This document shows positions 6,713 through 8,034 of a stretch of DNA of 8,034 bases, one piece after another (the first letter of the stretch is position 1; each line of letters begins with the position of its first letter). A model generated the notes under the pieces. That model was not told the origin of the DNA and did not search any database. It saw only the letters and a program-made list of their open reading frames with translations. The stretch is from Candidatus Omnitrophota bacterium (lineage in GTDB: Bacteria > Omnitrophota > Koll11 > Pluralincolimonadales > Pluralincolimonadaceae). The translations under genes were made by a program, and so were the position numbers. The stretch covers positions 1-8,034 of the forward strand of contig JAKLIT010000059.1 of assembly GCA_022709465.1 (NCBI GenBank), in the 5' to 3' direction.

Positions 6713-7255
6713 ATGAGCAGAAACCTGATAGCTGCAGCCCTATCCCTAGCGCTTGTAATGTTGCCGCAGGCCTGTTGTATTGCAGGCGGCACACTTACCG
6801 GGAACCCCGCCCCGGATTTCAAGGTCATATCCGGAGATAACAAGACGCTGACATTGGACGATATTAAAGGCAAGACCGCCGTGTTGTTCTATGAATCGAA
6901 GAGCGCCGTGGAACAGAACCGCAAATTGAAGATTGCCCTCAACGAATTTTACGACAGTCAGCCTGAAAGCATAAAAGACGGCATAACCAGGATAGCGGTC
7001 ATCGATTGCAAGGGCGTGATGTTTGGAGGGGCGTGGAAAAAGAACCTCCGGGACAACTCGGCGAAAGAAGGCATAACTATCTACGGCGACTGGGACGGGA
7101 AAATGTCGAAGGATTATATGGTAAAAGAAGGCGCCAGCAACGTCATGATAATAGACAAGGGCGGGACCGTTCGTTATTTCAATTCGGGCAGGATAGAAGA
7201 CGGCGGTATTGATGCTATAGAGGGATTGCTGAAGGGCCTGGCCGGGGGGAACTGA
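6713..7255 (+). CDS. Exported thioredoxin-fold protein lacking CXXC (YtfJ/TlpA-like)
   Basis: The start is taken as ATG 6713, 4 nt after the GH130 stop, because it begins a clean signal peptide (MSRNLIAAALSLALVML). A TTG at 6692 would overlap the GH130 gene and put a Pro/Asp stretch ahead of the signal. The 180-residue product shows a thioredoxin-like layout: NPAPDF (31-36), TLTLDDIKGKTAVLFY (46-60), a later IYGDWDG turn, and a VMIIDKGGTVRYF strand pair followed by a C-terminal helix. Where TlpA/AhpC-type proteins carry CXXC or a peroxidatic Cys, this protein reads ESKSAVEQN (61-69), so no thiol-disulfide or peroxidase chemistry is expected at that site. This resembles the YtfJ family of unknown function. 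C21-C22 near the end of the signal could make it a lipoprotein, but the preceding PQA is a poor lipobox. The ribosome binding site is weak, so translation probably depends on the upstream gene. Its role in the operon is not known. Confidence 0.72.
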   Translation: MSRNLIAAALSLALVMLPQACCIAGGTLTGNPAPDFKVISGDNKTLTLDDIKGKTAVLFYESKSAVEQNRKLKIALNEFYDSQPESIKDGITRIAVIDCKGVMFGGAWKKNLRDNSAKEGITIYGDWDGKMSKDYMVKEGASNVMIIDKGGTVRYFNSGRIEDGGIDAIEGLLKGLAGGN

Positions 7256-7259
7256 ACCG

Positions 7260-7637
7260 ATGCCCGAAGACAAAAAAACGATTATGGTGGTCGAGGATGA
7301 GCCGCTGAACATGAGGCTGACCGTCGACCTGCTTGAAATGAACGGGTTCAGCGTGTTAAGCTGTGTTGACGGATGCAGCGCGGTCAAGACGCTGGAACAT
7401 AACGTCCCGGACCTTATACTGCTTGATATAAACCTGCCTAAGATGAACGGGTTCGAGGTGCGCAAGAAAATAAGGGAAGACAGCCGGCTGGACAAGGTGA
7501 AGGTCATCGCACTCTCCGCCTCGGTCATGAGGGAGGACGAGGAGCGCGTAAGGGCGGCCGGGTTCGACGATTTCATACCGAAGCCGATCGACACCAAAGG
7601 TCTTATAAAGAAAATAAAGGATCACTTATCCGGATGA
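7260..7637 (+). CDS. Single-domain response regulator (receiver, DivK/CheY-like)
   Basis: The 125-residue protein is a complete receiver domain with nothing after it. The acidic pocket E12-D13, phosphoacceptor D56 (LLDINLP), switch residue S86 (ALSAS) and K108 (KPID) are all present, so it should be phosphorylatable. There is no DNA-binding or enzymatic output domain, so it must act by protein interaction or as a phosphorelay intermediate, like DivK, CheY or Spo0F; the KPIDT ending is typical of DivK and PleD receivers. The ATG is 4 nt after the previous stop, with a G-rich binding site at 7244-7250. The next gene, a PAS protein, overlaps its stop by 4 bp, making that protein the obvious candidate partner. 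No link to glycan metabolism beyond co-transcription is visible. Confidence 0.93.
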   Translation: MPEDKKTIMVVEDEPLNMRLTVDLLEMNGFSVLSCVDGCSAVKTLEHNVPDLILLDINLPKMNGFEVRKKIREDSRLDKVKVIALSASVMREDEERVRAAGFDDFIPKPIDTKGLIKKIKDHLSG

Positions 7638-8034
7638 GCGGTCGCGGCTTGGAGATACAATACGAGGACCTGGTAGAGAACGCGAACAGCATCATATTGC
7701 GCATGGATATGAAGGGCAATGTCACGTATTTTAACAGGTATGCCGAGGATTTTTTCGGGTACAAGCGGGAAGATATAATAGGCAAGAACGTCGTCGGCAC
7801 GATAGTCGCCCCAACGGATACGTCCGGGCGAGACCTGAAGGCGATGATAGACGATATGGCGCTCCATCCTTCGAGCTACGTCAATAACGAGAACGAGAAC
7901 GTGCAGCGCAGCGGAGCGCGCGTATGGATAGCGTGGACCAATAAGTCTATCCTCGACGAGGACGGGCGCGTCAGGGAGATATTCTGCATAGGCAACAACA
8001 TAACCCGGCTAAAGCAGGCGGAAGAGGAGATACT
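7634..8034 (+). CDS. PAS-domain sensor protein, probable histidine kinase N-terminus (3'-truncated)
   Basis: The ATG at 7634 overlaps the response regulator stop (ATGA), with AAAGGAT at 7616-7622 as binding site. The frame stays open through the window end, giving 133 complete residues. They form one PAS domain with its PAC part: YEDLVENANSIILRMD, VTYFNRYAEDFFGYKREDIIG, then ENENVQRSGARVWIAWTNK and ILDEDGRVREIFCIGNNIT. The LKQAEEEI that follows begins the coiled linker seen between PAS domains or before a HisKA domain. There is no signal peptide or transmembrane helix, so this is a cytoplasmic sensor. Overlap with a receiver gene makes a histidine kinase most likely. A GGDEF, PP2C or other output domain cannot be excluded because the C-terminal part lies outside the window. 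Ile is encoded by ATA in 12 of 14 positions. Confidence 0.88.
   Translation, partial: MSGRGLEIQYEDLVENANSIILRMDMKGNVTYFNRYAEDFFGYKREDIIGKNVVGTIVAPTDTSGRDLKAMIDDMALHPSSYVNNENENVQRSGARVWIAWTNKSILDEDGRVREIFCIGNNITRLKQAEEEI

Noticed and set aside
6746..7597. A 283-codon open frame on the minus strand
   Set aside because: It runs antisense across the thioredoxin-like and response regulator genes, both of which have clear family motifs on the + strand. Its translation shows no recognisable domain.

Overview
The window looks like part of a chromosome from a diderm (Gram-negative type) bacterium. It carries the 3' part of a type V autotransporter gene, whose barrel ends in phenylalanine as expected for outer-membrane insertion. 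All six genes are on the + strand and tightly packed. The GT4/GH130 pairing and the heavy use of ATA for Ile and AGG for Arg in the downstream genes would fit a poorly cultured lineage such as Omnitrophota. That placement is a weak guess from impression, not a demonstrated assignment. No rRNA, tRNA, CRISPR array or insertion sequence was seen.

Layout. (1) Positions 1-2316: autotransporter, open at the 5' edge, with a passenger of PATR-type beta-strand repeats, an alpha-helical linker and a C-terminal beta-barrel. (2) 2368-2916: small secreted protein made almost entirely of one carbohydrate-binding-like jelly-roll domain, with a strong Shine-Dalgarno site and a possible promoter. (3) 2917-2989: short intergenic gap with a good sigma70-type promoter, TTGAAT-N17-TATACT. 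(4) 2990-8034: a compact run of five genes. They are a GT4 glycosyltransferase fused to a probable (alpha/alpha)6 domain, a GH130 mannoside phosphorylase/hydrolase, an exported thioredoxin-fold protein without CXXC, a single-domain response regulator, and the start of a PAS-domain protein (probably a sensor kinase) that runs off the window. Junctions in this run are 4-bp ATGA overlaps or 4-nt gaps, so one transcript is likely.

How the genes may work together. The GT4 fusion and GH130 enzyme are translationally coupled, which suggests one pathway that makes and remodels or phosphorolyses a (probably mannose-containing) oligosaccharide in the cytoplasm. The response regulator and PAS protein in the same transcript suggest signalling linked to this pathway or to its physiological state. 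The substrate, the role of the C-terminal domain of the GT and the function of the thioredoxin-like protein cannot be settled from sequence reading alone. The most notable item is the GT4-(alpha/alpha)6 + GH130 + signalling operon. The autotransporter/CBM pair upstream appears to be a separate surface-related unit with different codon use.
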